DNA of 64,000 nucleotides from Enhydrobacter sp. Its GTDB lineage: Bacteria > Pseudomonadota > Alphaproteobacteria > Reyranellales > Reyranellaceae. A program made the position numbers and the translations under genes. The notes beneath the pieces were generated by a model. That model made no database searches and had not been told where the DNA came from. It was given only the letters and a program-made list of their open reading frames with translations. Below are positions 27,414-38,341 of the stretch, in pieces (positions within the stretch are counted from its first letter, which is position 1; every line of letters starts with the position of its first letter). The DNA lies in the NCBI RefSeq assembly GCF_030246845.1, contig NZ_CP126889.1:3157001-3221000 (forward strand), read 5' to 3'.

Positions 27414-27969
27414 CGTGGGAGGCTGTCGCCTCGAACAACGGTCCCGCACCCAACGCCGATGCGCCTTCGATCTCGAGGATGCGGCGCTTGGTGGCGACAC
27501 CGCCGGTGGCCGAGAAGCCACCCATCTTGCCGTCGGCTCCGAGAACGCGATGGCAGGGAACAATGATGGCGACCGGGTTGCGGCCGAGCGCCTGCCCGAC
27601 TTCGCGCGATGCGTGCGGCGCGTCGAGGCGGCGGGCGATCTCGCCGTAGGTCATCGTATGGCCGGGCGGAATGGTGCGCGCGACATCGTAAACGCGGCGA
27701 TGGAACTCGGGGACCGCGCCGAGATCGAGAGGGATGTCGCCAAGGTCCGTCGTCTCGCCCCTGAGCAGGGCCTGCACGCGGTCGATGGCGCGTTGGATAC
27801 CGGGAGGCGGCGGCGTCTCCTGGACGCTTGGCCAGCGTTGCCGCACTCTGGCTCGCGTGGCGGCGGCCGTCGGTTCGGGAAGCTGAAGCCCGGCAATTCC
27901 CTCGGCGCTCCAGGTGAGGCCGCAGGTGCCGATCGGCGTGTCGAACAGGGCGAAGCTGCGGGCAGGCAT
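27406..27969 (-). CDS. ogt: Methylated-DNA-protein-cysteine methyltransferase
   Basis: A 187-residue suicide repair protein that takes the methyl group from O6-methylguanine onto C139 of the PCHRV motif. The helix-turn-helix arginine-finger region TMTYGEIARRL precedes it, and GGFSATGG follows. The N-terminal ribonuclease-like domain is present but there is no Ada regulatory domain. First gene of the ogt-alkA pair with an 8-base overlap. Confidence 0.94.
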   Translation of the reverse strand: MPARSFALFDTPIGTCGLTWSAEGIAGLQLPEPTAAATRARVRQRWPSVQETPPPPGIQRAIDRVQALLRGETTDLGDIPLDLGAVPEFHRRVYDVARTIPPGHTMTYGEIARRLDAPHASREVGQALGRNPVAIIVPCHRVLGADGKMGGFSATGGVATKRRILEIEGASALGAGPLFEATASHDG

Positions 27970-28013
27970 GGCCTTACGGTCTACCTAACCGGTCAACCCG
28001 TCAAGTATTCGAA

Positions 28014-29786
<1,773 letters not shown>

Positions 29787-29914
29787 AGCCTAATGCTCTA
29801 TCGGGCAATTCGGCGGCACCAGAGGGGAGATTTGCCTGTGACAAAAAAAGGTCCGCCGCATGGTCACCGCAATCTTCCTTGACCAACGCAGCGCCGCAAC
29901 CTGGAGGTAAGTTA

Positions 29915-30973
29915 ATGCGTATTGCGCAGATCGCTCCGCTGACCGAGGCCATTCCCCCCAAACTCTATGGCGGCACGGAGCGCGTTGTCTCTTGGCTGAC
30001 CGAGGAACTGGTGGAGATGGGCCACGACGTCACCCTCTTCGCCAGCGGCGACTCGCTGACCAAAGCGAAATTGCAGCCGATGTGGCCCCGGGCCCTTCGC
30101 TTGGACGGGGCCGTCCGCGATCCGGTGGCGCTACATATGGCGATGATCGAGCATGTACGTCAGCGGGCGGAGGAGTTCGACGTCCTGCACTTCCATCTCG
30201 ACTACTATCCTTTCTCTCTCTTTTCCCGGCAGGCGACGCCCTTCATTACAACTTTGCATGGCCGCCTTGATTTGCCGGAGCATCAGGCCGTGTTCGATGC
30301 CTTTCCGTCGGTGCCGGTGATCTCGATTTCACACAACCAGCGCAAGCCGCTGCCGCAGGCGCATTGGGTGAAGACTGTTCATCACGGGCTGCCGGCCAAC
30401 TTGCTGGCGCCGCGGCCGGCGAAAGGCGGCTATCTTGCCTTTCTGGGCCGAGTGGCGCCGGAGAAGGCGCCCGATCAGGCGATCCGCATCGCCGTGCGCT
30501 GCAAGATGCCGCTCAAGATTGCCGCCAAGGTCGACGCCGTCGACCGGGAATATTTCGAGCGGGAGATCGAGCCGTTGCTGCAGCTTCCCGGCATCGAGTT
30601 CGTCGGCGAGATAAGCGACCGCGAAAAGTCGGAGTTCCTGAGCGGCGCCGAGGCGCTGCTGATGCCGATCGACTGGCCCGAGCCGTTCGGCCTGGTGATG
30701 ATCGAAGCCATGGCCTGCGGTGCGCCCGTGGTCGCCTACGGCAGTGGCTCCGTGCCCGAGATCGTCGAAGATGGCCTCACGGGTTTCATCGTCAAGGACG
30801 AGATCGAGGCGTCGGATGCCATCCGCAATCGCCTGGGAAGCCTGTCGCGGGCCAAGATCCGCGCCCGCTTCGAGGAGCGTTTCACGGCGCGGCGCATGGC
30901 CAACGAGTATCTCGAGATCTATCGCAAGCTGGTCACCAACGAGGTGCCGCGGCTGCGGCTGGTCAAGGCGTGA
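29915..30973 (+). CDS. Glycosyltransferase family 4 protein
   Basis: A 352-residue GT-B fold glycosyltransferase. The N-terminal glycine-rich loop is PPKLYGGTERVV, and the donor-binding EX7E motif is in PEPFGLVMIEAMACGAPVVAY. GGAGGT lies 6 bases before ATG 29915; an upstream TTG at 29879 is less likely. Acceptor and sugar are unknown. It is transcribed away from the ABC exporter; the 128-base region between them holds a seven-A run but no convincing promoter. Confidence 0.87.
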   Translation: MRIAQIAPLTEAIPPKLYGGTERVVSWLTEELVEMGHDVTLFASGDSLTKAKLQPMWPRALRLDGAVRDPVALHMAMIEHVRQRAEEFDVLHFHLDYYPFSLFSRQATPFITTLHGRLDLPEHQAVFDAFPSVPVISISHNQRKPLPQAHWVKTVHHGLPANLLAPRPAKGGYLAFLGRVAPEKAPDQAIRIAVRCKMPLKIAAKVDAVDREYFEREIEPLLQLPGIEFVGEISDREKSEFLSGAEALLMPIDWPEPFGLVMIEAMACGAPVVAYGSGSVPEIVEDGLTGFIVKDEIEASDAIRNRLGSLSRAKIRARFEERFTARRMANEYLEIYRKLVTNEVPRLRLVKA

Positions 30974-31063
30974 CGCAGGATCGCCTGTCGTAGAGCGGCC
31001 TGCGACCGCTTTACTTCGGTCCGCGGTCGTCAGCCAGGGTTTCCGTCTCCCTTTCGCTGCATG

Positions 31064-31082
31064 GCCCTGCCTCAGGCAGGGC
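31064..31082 (+). terminator. Possible terminator hairpin after the glycosyltransferase
   Basis: GCCCTGCC at 31064-31071 pairs perfectly with GGCAGGGC at 31075-31082 around a 3-base loop. There is no good T-run, so termination is likely but not certain. Another 7-bp dyad (CGACCGC/GCGGTCG) lies at 31003-31029. The rest of this 173-base gap carries a weak TTGGCA at 31084-31089 that may serve the next gene. Confidence 0.45.
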
Positions 31083-31146
31083 ATTGGCAGGACGTTTGGC
31101 CGATGCTAACCGGGGCGGAACGTCTGTTGCGTTGGGAGTCCCCAAG

Positions 31147-32349
31147 ATGACCGAAGCCTATATCTGCGACGCCATCCGCACCCCCGTCGGTCGCTACAAT
31201 GGCGGCCTGTCGACGGTGCGCGTCGACGACCTTGCCGCCCATCCCATCAAGGCGCTGATGAAGCGCAACGGGAGCGTCGATTGGGGCGCGGTCGACGACG
31301 TGATCTATGGCTGCGTCAACCAGGCCGGCGAGGACAATCGCAACGTGGCGCGCATGGCGGGCCTGCTGGCCGGCCTGCCGGTCGAGGTGGCAGGCGCCAC
31401 CGTCAACCGCCTCTGCGGCTCGGGCCTGGAGGCGGCGGGCCATGCGGCGCGCGCCGTGAAGCTCGGCGAGGCCGACATGATCATCGCCGGCGGCGTCGAA
31501 GGCATGACCCGTTCGCCCTATGTCATGGGCAAGCCCGAAGGGCCCTTCGACCGCAGCATGAAGCTCGAGGACACGGTGCTCGGCTGGCGTTTCGTCAATC
31601 CGAAGATGAAGGCCGCCTACGGCATCGATCCGATGGGGCAGACGGCCGAGAACGTCGCCACCGAGCACCAGATCAGCCGCACCGACCAGGACGCCTTCGC
31701 TTATCGCAGCCAGCGCCGCTGCAAGGCGGCCCAGGATCGCGGCTTCTTCGACAAGGAGATTGTCACGGTCACCGCGAAGAAGGGCAAGGCCGAGATCGTC
31801 GTCGGGAAAGACGAGCATCCGCGCGGCGAGACGACGATGGAGACACTGGCCAAGCTGCCGCCGGCCTTTCGCGAGGGCGGATCGGTGACGGCCGGCAACT
31901 CGTCCGGCATCAACGACGGCGCCTGCGCGATGATCATCGCATCGGAAGCGGCTGCCAAGGCGAACGGTCTGACGCCGCGCGCCCGCATCCTCGCTGCCGT
32001 GTCGGCCGGCGTCCCGCCGCGCGTGATGGGCATCGGCCCGATGCCCGCGACGCGCAAGCTCCTGGCCAAGCTCGGCATGACGGTGAAGGACTTCGACACG
32101 ATCGAGCTCAACGAGGCCTTCGCCGCGCAGGCGCTCGCGGTGCTGCGCCAGCTCGGCCTTGCCGACGACGCCGATAATGTCAATCCGAACGGTGGCGCCA
32201 TCGCGCTCGGCCATCCGCTCGGCGCTTCCGGCGGCCGTCTGATGATCACCGCGCTCAATCAGCTCGAGACGACCGGCGGCAAACGCGCGCTCTGCACCAT
32301 GTGCATCGGCGTCGGCCAGGGCATCGCGCTCGCCCTCGAACGTGTCTGA
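31147..32349 (+). CDS. Thiolase, PcaF-like acetyl-CoA acyltransferase
   Basis: A 400-residue thiolase II/3-oxoadipyl-CoA thiolase type enzyme. All three catalytic residues are seen: C90 in NRLCGSGLE, H356 in ALGHPLGASG and C386 in CTMCIGVGQG. The N-terminal EAYICDAIRTPVGRYNGGL is typical of PcaF/PaaJ. It would cleave a 3-ketoacyl-CoA with free CoA; no other beta-ketoadipate gene is adjacent, so the exact substrate is open. Confidence 0.9.
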   Translation: MTEAYICDAIRTPVGRYNGGLSTVRVDDLAAHPIKALMKRNGSVDWGAVDDVIYGCVNQAGEDNRNVARMAGLLAGLPVEVAGATVNRLCGSGLEAAGHAARAVKLGEADMIIAGGVEGMTRSPYVMGKPEGPFDRSMKLEDTVLGWRFVNPKMKAAYGIDPMGQTAENVATEHQISRTDQDAFAYRSQRRCKAAQDRGFFDKEIVTVTAKKGKAEIVVGKDEHPRGETTMETLAKLPPAFREGGSVTAGNSSGINDGACAMIIASEAAAKANGLTPRARILAAVSAGVPPRVMGIGPMPATRKLLAKLGMTVKDFDTIELNEAFAAQALAVLRQLGLADDADNVNPNGGAIALGHPLGASGGRLMITALNQLETTGGKRALCTMCIGVGQGIALALERV

Positions 32350-32364
32350 GCGCCCGTTAGGGCG

Positions 32365-32973
32365 TCACGGCGTCTCGCTCAGGTTGATGCCGGCCTGACG
32401 CAGTTCGGTCAGCTTGCGCTTGCGGCTGCCGTCGACGTCGATCGATGCCGTGGCGTCGAGCACGACTCCGACATTGAAGCCCGCCTGCCGGGCGTCGATC
32501 GCCGACCACGAGACGCAGTAGTCGAAGGCGAGGCCGCAGAACACCAGCCGCGTGAAGCCGCGCGCCTTGAGATAGCCGTCGAGACCGGTGCGCGTCATGC
32601 GGTCGTTCTCGCGGAACGCCGAATAGGAATCGATGCCGGTATGAAAGCCTTTGCGCACGATCATCTGCGCCTTGGTCGTATCGAGGCCGGGATGAAAGGC
32701 GGCCCCCACGGTGCCTTGCACGCAGTGGTCCGGCCATAGGGTTTGCGGGCCGTAGGGGAACTGCACCGTTCCGTAAGGCTCGGCATCCTTCCAGCTGCTG
32801 GCGAAGGAGGCATGGCCGGCGGGATGCCAATCCTGCGTCAGGATCACATTGTCGTACCGGCCGATCAGACGATTGACCAATGGCACGATGGCATTTGCCC
32901 CGGGGACGGCAAGCGTACCGCCCTCGCAGAAGTCGTTCTGCATGTCGACCACGATCAATGCCTCGTTGGGCAT
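32365..32973 (-). CDS. pncA: Nicotinamidase
   Basis: A 202-residue isochorismatase-fold amidohydrolase converting nicotinamide to nicotinate for NAD salvage. The catalytic triad is D10 in IVVDMQNDF, K108 and C153 in FDYCV, and metal ligands D48, H50 and H54 occur in QDWHPAGH. I start at ATG 32973. It lies 14 bases downstream of tgt on the same strand and may be the third gene of a queA-tgt-pncA unit. Confidence 0.93.
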   Translation of the reverse strand: MPNEALIVVDMQNDFCEGGTLAVPGANAIVPLVNRLIGRYDNVILTQDWHPAGHASFASSWKDAEPYGTVQFPYGPQTLWPDHCVQGTVGAAFHPGLDTTKAQMIVRKGFHTGIDSYSAFRENDRMTRTGLDGYLKARGFTRLVFCGLAFDYCVSWSAIDARQAGFNVGVVLDATASIDVDGSRKRKLTELRQAGINLSETP

Positions 32974-32987
32974 GCCTCTGTTCTCCC

Positions 32988-34112
32988 TCAGATTTCCGGC
33001 AGGTCTCCTCGGCTTTGTTCCTTCTCGAATGCGGCGATCCAGTGGCAGAGTGAGCCGTTTTCGATGGCGCTGCGCAAGCCGCGCATGATGTCCTGATAAT
33101 AGTGGAGATTGTGCCACGTGAGCAGCATCGCTCCGAGGATCTCCTCGCTGCGAACGAGGTGATGGAGATATGCGCGGCTGTGATTCCGGCAAGCGGGACA
33201 AGCGCATTGCTCGTCGATCGGCCGCGGATCGTCGCGATGACGGGCGTTGCGCAGATTGAGCTCGCCACGGCGCGTGAAGGCCTGCGCGGTGCGGCCGCCG
33301 CGTGTCGGCAGCACGCAGTCGAACATATCGATGCCGCGCCGCACGGCACCCACGATATCGGCCGGTCGCCCGACACCCATCAGATAGCGCGGTCTGCCGG
33401 CGGGCAGGAGCGGCACCGTCGTGTCGAGGGTCTTGAACATCAGCTCCCGGCCTTCGCCGACAGCCAGCCCGCCGACCGCATAGCCGTCGAACCCGATATC
33501 CGCGAGCACGCCGGCGCTCTGCGCGCGCAGAGCCGGGAAGATGCTGCCTTGCACGATCCCGAACAACCCGTAGCCGGGTCGCCGCACGAAGGCCCGCTTG
33601 CCACGCTCGGCCCAGATCATCGAAAGCCGCATGGATTGCGCGGCCGCCGCCTCCTCGACCGGCCAGGTCGTGCATTCGTCGAACGACATGGTGATGTCGG
33701 CGTCGAGCAGGTGCTGGATCTCGATCGAACGCTCCGGCGTCAGGCGATGCTGCGAGCCGTCGCGCGGCGAGCGGAAGGTGACCCCGTCGCGGTCGAGCTT
33801 GCGCAGGTCCTTCAGCGACATGACCTGGAATCCTCCTGAATCGGTCAGGATCGGTCCGGGCCAGTTCACGAACCTGTGAAGCCCGCCCAGCGCCGCGACG
33901 CGCTCCGCGCCCGGCTGCAGCATGAGATGAAACGTGTTGCCGAGGATGATCTCGGCGCCGGTCGCCCTCACCGAGTCGGACATCATCGCCTTGACCGTGC
34001 CGGCGGTGCCGATCGGCATGAAAGCGGGGGTCTCGATCGTGCCGTGCGCCGTGCCGAGCCGCCCGCGGCGGGCAAAGCCGTCGACGCCGATCAAGTCGAA
34101 CGAAAGACTCAT
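32988..34112 (-). CDS. tgt: Queuine tRNA-ribosyltransferase
   Basis: A 374-residue TIM-barrel enzyme exchanging guanine for a 7-deazaguanine at position 34 of GUN-anticodon tRNAs. The substrate-binding block is [13 protein letters not shown], the nucleophile region is GGLAVGEG and [13 protein letters not shown], and the zinc site is [17 protein letters not shown]. Its ATG at 34112 overlaps the queA stop by 4 bases. No queC/D/E/F genes are in the window, so precursor synthesis is elsewhere or queuine is salvaged. Confidence 0.96.
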   Translation of the reverse strand: MSLSFDLIGVDGFARRGRLGTAHGTIETPAFMPIGTAGTVKAMMSDSVRATGAEIILGNTFHLMLQPGAERVAALGGLHRFVNWPGPILTDSGGFQVMSLKDLRKLDRDGVTFRSPRDGSQHRLTPERSIEIQHLLDADITMSFDECTTWPVEEAAAAQSMRLSMIWAERGKRAFVRRPGYGLFGIVQGSIFPALRAQSAGVLADIGFDGYAVGGLAVGEGRELMFKTLDTTVPLLPAGRPRYLMGVGRPADIVGAVRRGIDMFDCVLPTRGGRTAQAFTRRGELNLRNARHRDDPRPIDEQCACPACRNHSRAYLHHLVRSEEILGAMLLTWHNLHYYQDIMRGLRSAIENGSLCHWIAAFEKEQSRGDLPEI

Positions 34113-35155
34113 CGGCGCAACAGACAACAATCGCCGTAGGAATAGAAGCGATATCGCCGCGCGATCGCGTGCGCGTAGGCCGCCTTCATGCGGTCGAGCC
34201 CGGCGAAGGCCGAAACCAGCATGAAAAGCGTCGATCGCGGCAGATGGAAGTTGGTGATCAGCAGATCGACCGCGCGGAAGCGAAAGCCGGGCGTGATGAA
34301 GATGTCGGTCTCGCCGCTCCACGCCGTGACTGCACCGTCGTTGTCGCGGGCCACCGACTCGAGCAGACGCAGCGCCGTGGTGCCTATCGAGACGACCCGT
34401 CCGCCGGCCTGCCGCGTACGTTCGATCGCCTTGACGGTCGGCGGCGGCACTTCTCCCCATTCGGCATGCATGGCGTGCTGCCCGGTGTCCTCGACCCGCA
34501 CCGGCTGGAAGGTGCCCGGCCCGACATGGAGCGTGACGTTTGCGGTTGCAATGCCGGCCTGGGCGAGCGCCGTCATCAGCTCCGGCGTGAAGTGCAGGCC
34601 GGCCGTCGGCGCGGCGACCGAGCCATCGACCTTGGCGAACAGCGTCTGATAGTCGGTCCGGTCGCGCGCATCGGCGATGCCGCCGCGAATATAGGGCGGC
34701 AGTGGCACGGCTCCGGCACCCTCGAGCGCGGCGAGAAAGTCGCTGCCGCTGCGCTCGAAGGCGAGCGCGATCGAGCCGTCGGCGTTGATCATTTCCACCA
34801 TGGCCTGCAGCCCGCCCGCGAACGAGATCCGGTCGCCAACCTTCAAGCGCTTGACCGGACGGCCGAAGCAAAGCCAGCGCCCGCCGCCGAGTTTGCGCAC
34901 AAGGAGGGCCTCGACCGCGACATCTCGCCGGCTCTGGCCGCCGGCGCGTACCCCTTTGAGACGTGCTGGAATGACCCTGGTGTCGTTGAACACCATGAGA
35001 TCGCCGGGCCGCAGAAGCTTCGGCAGATCGCGCACGACATGGTCGCCGAAGCCCGCGGCCGCGACATCGAGAAGCCGCGCCGAATCGCGCGGGCAGGCGG
35101 GCCGCTGGGCGATCAGCTCGTCCGGCAGCGCAAAATCGAAAAGACCGACGCGCAT
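34109..35155 (-). CDS. queA: S-adenosylmethionine:tRNA ribosyltransferase-isomerase
   Basis: A 348-residue enzyme that adds the epoxycyclopentane ring to preQ1-tRNA, making epoxyqueuosine. Family blocks are [14 protein letters not shown] (about 6-19), [14 protein letters not shown], and [13 protein letters not shown], plus [18 protein letters not shown] near the C-terminus. It is coupled to tgt by an ATGA overlap, so both steps of queuosine insertion are made together. Normal family length. Confidence 0.96.
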   Translation of the reverse strand: MRVGLFDFALPDELIAQRPACPRDSARLLDVAAAGFGDHVVRDLPKLLRPGDLMVFNDTRVIPARLKGVRAGGQSRRDVAVEALLVRKLGGGRWLCFGRPVKRLKVGDRISFAGGLQAMVEMINADGSIALAFERSGSDFLAALEGAGAVPLPPYIRGGIADARDRTDYQTLFAKVDGSVAAPTAGLHFTPELMTALAQAGIATANVTLHVGPGTFQPVRVEDTGQHAMHAEWGEVPPPTVKAIERTRQAGGRVVSIGTTALRLLESVARDNDGAVTAWSGETDIFITPGFRFRAVDLLITNFHLPRSTLFMLVSAFAGLDRMKAAYAHAIARRYRFYSYGDCCLLRR

Positions 35156-35177
35156 CAGGAGACGACGATACCCCGCC

Positions 35178-36305
35178 TCAGGTCGGGCCGATATCCATCA
35201 CGTCGGCGTCCGAGTCGTCGACCGGCGGCTGGGCGAGCGGATCGACGAGGGCGATGAAGCGGTGCACGCCGCCCACCACCTCGCGCTTTACGCGGGTACG
35301 CGTCTCGAGACAATGGAGGTGGGCCAGCGTCTCGCCAAAGGCGAAGACGACCTGGTTGTTGTCGAGATGGCGCGGGAAGAGCACCGGCACCATGTCCCAG
35401 CCGGTCGCGCCCCTGGCGCCGGCTCGGGCGATGGCGTTGGTCATGTCGTTCATGCGCGCGTCGTGATGCGCTATGAGCTGATCGAGGCGGGTATGCAGCC
35501 CGACGAACGGAAAGCCGTGGCTCGGCAGCACCAGCGCATCGGCCGGCAGGCGCCGGAACCGCGAGAAGCCGTCGAGGAACCAGGTCAGCGCGTCGGCGAG
35601 CGGCTCGTTGGGCCAGACGCCGACATTGGTGCTGATCTTGGGCAGGACCTGGTCCCCTGCGATCAGCACATTGAGCTCCGGACACCACAGCGAGGCATGC
35701 TCGGGCGCGTGGCCGCGGCCCACGATCACATCCCAGCGGTGGCCGCCCAAGGTGATGGGATGGGCATGGATCAGCCGCTGGAAGGCGGTCGGCAACGGCA
35801 CCACCCCCTTCGCGTAGCCCCCCTTGTGGCGATGGAAAAGCGGGATCTTGTCGGTCGGCACGCCGTTGCGCCGAAGATGGCCGGCGCGCACCTCTTCGTT
35901 CTCGATGAAGTCGTTGCGCGCGGCGATGGCGCTCATGTACTCGCCGAGCGTCATGAACAGCGGCGCATTCCAGCGCGCGCACAGCCATCCCGCGAGGCCG
36001 ATATGATCGGGGTGCAGATGCGTGCCGACCACGCGCGTCAGTGGCTTGCCGGCGAACCTGGTGGCAAAGATCTGTTCCCACAGGTCGCGTGTCGCCTGCG
36101 AGTTGATGCCGGTGTCGACCAGCGTCCAGCCGTCCTTCTCCTCGATCAGCCACAGGTTGATGTGATTGAGCTGGAAGGGCAGGGGCATGCGCAGCCAATA
36201 GATGCCTGGCGCGATGTTCTTGATGTCGCCTGCCGCCGGCACGTCGCCGCAGGGGAAGCGCAACTGCGCGAGCAGGCGCTGCGAGAGATCGGGAGAATCG
36301 GGCAT
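35178..36305 (-). CDS. Metallo-beta-lactamase fold hydrolase
   Basis: A 375-residue MBL-fold protein. The metal motif is THLHPDHIG, giving H96, H98, D100 and H101, and further ligands occur in [13 protein letters not shown] and [10 protein letters not shown]-terminal extension of ~110 residues with HHDARMNDM and [18 protein letters not shown] resembles MBL proteins with a winged-helix tail. Substrate unknown; glyoxalase II-, lactonase- or nuclease-type chemistry all remain possible. It lies 22 bases upstream of queA on the same strand. Confidence 0.85.
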   Translation of the reverse strand: MPDSPDLSQRLLAQLRFPCGDVPAAGDIKNIAPGIYWLRMPLPFQLNHINLWLIEEKDGWTLVDTGINSQATRDLWEQIFATRFAGKPLTRVVGTHLHPDHIGLAGWLCARWNAPLFMTLGEYMSAIAARNDFIENEEVRAGHLRRNGVPTDKIPLFHRHKGGYAKGVVPLPTAFQRLIHAHPITLGGHRWDVIVGRGHAPEHASLWCPELNVLIAGDQVLPKISTNVGVWPNEPLADALTWFLDGFSRFRRLPADALVLPSHGFPFVGLHTRLDQLIAHHDARMNDMTNAIARAGARGATGWDMVPVLFPRHLDNNQVVFAFGETLAHLHCLETRTRVKREVVGGVHRFIALVDPLAQPPVDDSDADVMDIGPT

Positions 36306-36337
36306 GGAACCAACCTAGCCTTGACGGCCGCCGGCTG

Positions 36338-37621
36338 TCACGACCGCCGGGTGACGGCCCGCCATGCAATATCGCGGCGGCAGAAGCCCTGAGGCCAGTC
36401 GATGAGATCGACGGCACGGTAGGCCCGCGACCGGGCGTCCTCCACCGTGGGCGCCATCGCCGTGACGTTGAGGACGCGTCCCCCATTGGCTAACACACGC
36501 TTGCCGTCCGGACCGAACCTGGTGCCGGCATGGAAGATCTGCACGCCTTCGACCTCGCCGGCGGCATCGAGGTTGCGGATCTCGCTGCCCTTTTCGTAGG
36601 CATCCGGATAGCCCTTCGCCGCCATCACGACGGTGAGGGCGGCATCGTTGGCCCAGCGCAGATCGAAATGGCCGAGGCCGCCCTCGGCACAGGCCAACAG
36701 CGCCGGCACGATGTCGGACTTGAGCCGCATCATCAGCACCTGGCATTCGGGATCGCCGAAGCGGCAGTTGTATTCGACCAGCCGCGGGCCCTCTGGGCCG
36801 ATCATCAGCCCGGCGTAGAGAACGCCCTTGTAGGGCGCTCCGTCGGCCGCAAGACCGCGCACCGTCGGCAGGACGATCTCCCGCATCGCCCGTTCGACCA
36901 TCGCCGCATCGAGGACGGGGGCGGGCGAGTAGGCGCCCATGCCGCCGGTGTTCGGACCCTTGTCGCCGTCGAAGGCGCGCTTGTGGTCCTGCGCACCGGC
37001 AAGCGCCAATGCATGCTCGCCGTCGCAGAGCGCGAACAGGCTCGCTTCCTCGCCCTCCATGAACTCCTCGACGACGACCGAGGCGCCGGCGGCCCCGAAG
37101 CGGTTGCCCGACAGCATATCCCGCACCGCGTCGATCGCCTGCTGCACGGTCTCGGCCACGACCACGCCCTTGCCGGCGGCGAGGCCGTCGGCCTTCACAA
37201 CGATCGGCGCCCCCTGCGCCTCGATGTAGGCCTGGGCCTTGGCCGCGTCGGTGAAGCGCTCGTAGGCTGCCGTCGGGATGCCGTGGCGGCGGCAAAGGTC
37301 CTTGGTGAAACCCTTGGAGCCTTCGAGCCGGGCCGCCTTGGCCGACGGGCCGAAAACCTTGATGCCGGCCCCGGCCAGCCGGTCGGCGAGGCCGGCCACC
37401 AGCGGGCCCTCGGGGCCCACCACCACGAAATCGATCTTTTCCCGCTGCACCAGAGCCAGTTGCCCGGCTATATCTTCGGCGCCGACCTCGACGCACTCGG
37501 CGATCCCGGCGATGCCGGCATTGCCGGGGGCGCAGAAAAGCTTTGTGCACAAAGGAGAGGCGGCGATGGCCCAGCACAGGGCGTGTTCGCGGCCGCCGCT
37601 GCCCACCACCAAGATCCGCAT
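36338..37621 (-). CDS. purD: Phosphoribosylamine-glycine ligase
   Basis: A 427-residue ATP-grasp enzyme catalysing the second step of de novo purine synthesis. The N-terminus [20 protein letters not shown] is canonical, the ATP-grasp core includes [16 protein letters not shown] and [17 protein letters not shown], and RFGDPECQ is a signature. AGAGG lies about 8 bases before the ATG. Its upstream region is shared with a divergent toxin-antitoxin pair; in related genomes purD and xseA are often direct neighbours. Confidence 0.96.
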   Translation of the reverse strand: MRILVVGSGGREHALCWAIAASPLCTKLFCAPGNAGIAGIAECVEVGAEDIAGQLALVQREKIDFVVVGPEGPLVAGLADRLAGAGIKVFGPSAKAARLEGSKGFTKDLCRRHGIPTAAYERFTDAAKAQAYIEAQGAPIVVKADGLAAGKGVVVAETVQQAIDAVRDMLSGNRFGAAGASVVVEEFMEGEEASLFALCDGEHALALAGAQDHKRAFDGDKGPNTGGMGAYSPAPVLDAAMVERAMREIVLPTVRGLAADGAPYKGVLYAGLMIGPEGPRLVEYNCRFGDPECQVLMMRLKSDIVPALLACAEGGLGHFDLRWANDAALTVVMAAKGYPDAYEKGSEIRNLDAAGEVEGVQIFHAGTRFGPDGKRVLANGGRVLNVTAMAPTVEDARSRAYRAVDLIDWPQGFCRRDIAWRAVTRRS

Positions 37622-37633
37622 AGACTCAACCTC

Positions 37634-37661
37634 TTGAAATCCTGCTCGATTCCGACAATAT
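37634..37661 (+). promoter_or_regulatory. Predicted promoter of the toxin-antitoxin pair
   Basis: TTGAAA at 37634-37639 and CAATAT at 37656-37661 are spaced by 16 bases. Transcription would start near 37668, inside the tandem operator that follows. Alternative -10 choices one or two bases to the left are possible. Confidence 0.4.
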
Positions 37662-37685
37662 GACCATAGTCACGACCATGGTCAC
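37662..37685. promoter_or_regulatory. Tandem palindromic operator of the toxin-antitoxin pair
   Basis: Two adjacent 12-base units differ at one base: GACCATAGTCAC (37662-37673) and GACCATGGTCAC (37674-37685). The core of the second, GACCATGGTC, is a perfect palindrome and that of the first has one mismatch. Such paired sites over the start of transcription are what Phd-type antitoxins use for autorepression. Confidence 0.6.
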
Positions 37686-37700
37686 ATCTCGGGTCCAGCC

Positions 37701-37934
37701 ATGACAAGAACCATGAAAGCGTCGGAGTGCAAAGCGAAGTTTTTGGGCGTCCTGGACGAGGTTGCCGCCAAGCATGAGCGTGTGATCGTTACCAAGAACG
37801 GGAAGCCCGTGGCCGAGATCGTGCCGTTCGTGGAAAAGCCTCGGTCGATCCGTGGTGCCCTCAAAGGATCCGTCACCATCTTGGGCGATCTCAATGAGCC
37901 TCTCGATGTGGAATGGGAAGCCCTCAAGGAATGA
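37701..37934 (+). CDS. Phd/YefM family antitoxin
   Basis: A 77-residue antitoxin. The N-terminal DNA-binding fold reads MKASECKAKFLGVLDEVA then ERVIVTKNGKPVAEIVPF, the Phd/YefM pattern; the C-terminal ~30 residues would wrap the toxin. It ends with ATGA shared with the toxin start. An ATG at 37713 is an alternative. Sequence around the pair is visibly less GC-rich than its neighbours, consistent with acquisition by transfer. It probably represses its own promoter through the tandem site upstream. Confidence 0.88.
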   Translation: MTRTMKASECKAKFLGVLDEVAAKHERVIVTKNGKPVAEIVPFVEKPRSIRGALKGSVTILGDLNEPLDVEWEALKE

Positions 37935-38335
37935 GTGTTCTTCTCGACACCAACGCCTTGATCTGGCTTCTCGGCGACAACATTGAACTGGGAGAGCGTG
38001 CCACTGGAGAGATCGAGCATGCGCTTCGTAGCAGTCGGCTGATGGCGTCGGCAGCCTCGTTCTGGGAAGTTGCCATGCTCGTGGAGAAGAAGCGCATCAT
38101 CTTGGATCGACCTGTGTACAGGTGGCGCTTGGATGCTCTTCGGTCTGGGATAGAAGAAGTGCCACTCGATGGTGAGCTGGCCATTGAGGCCGTGGCCTTG
38201 GCCGATCTCCACGGCGATCCGATGGACCGGTTTATTGTTGCTACAGCGATCAGGATGCGAGCATCCCTGACCACATCGGACAGCAGACTGCTCGCCTGGA
38301 ACGGCCCGATCGTCTGCATCGATGCACGGGTGTAG
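37931..38335 (+). CDS. PIN-domain toxin (VapC-like)
   Basis: A 134-residue PIN-domain ribonuclease toxin. Acidic metal-binding residues are visible: D6 in SVLLDTNALIWLL, Glu in SFWEVAML, Asp in HGDPMDRFIVATA and Asp in LTTSDSRLL. This type, paired with a Phd/YefM antitoxin, cleaves specific tRNA or rRNA in known members; the target here is unknown. The ATG at 37931 overlaps the antitoxin stop by 4 bases. It ends 6 bases before xseA. Confidence 0.88.
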   Translation: MSVLLDTNALIWLLGDNIELGERATGEIEHALRSSRLMASAASFWEVAMLVEKKRIILDRPVYRWRLDALRSGIEEVPLDGELAIEAVALADLHGDPMDRFIVATAIRMRASLTTSDSRLLAWNGPIVCIDARV

Positions 38336-38341
38336 CGTCTG

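Noticed and set aside
29879..29914. Longer glycosyltransferase start at TTG 29879
   Set aside because: GGAGGT is placed ideally for ATG 29915 and the family N-terminus begins there.
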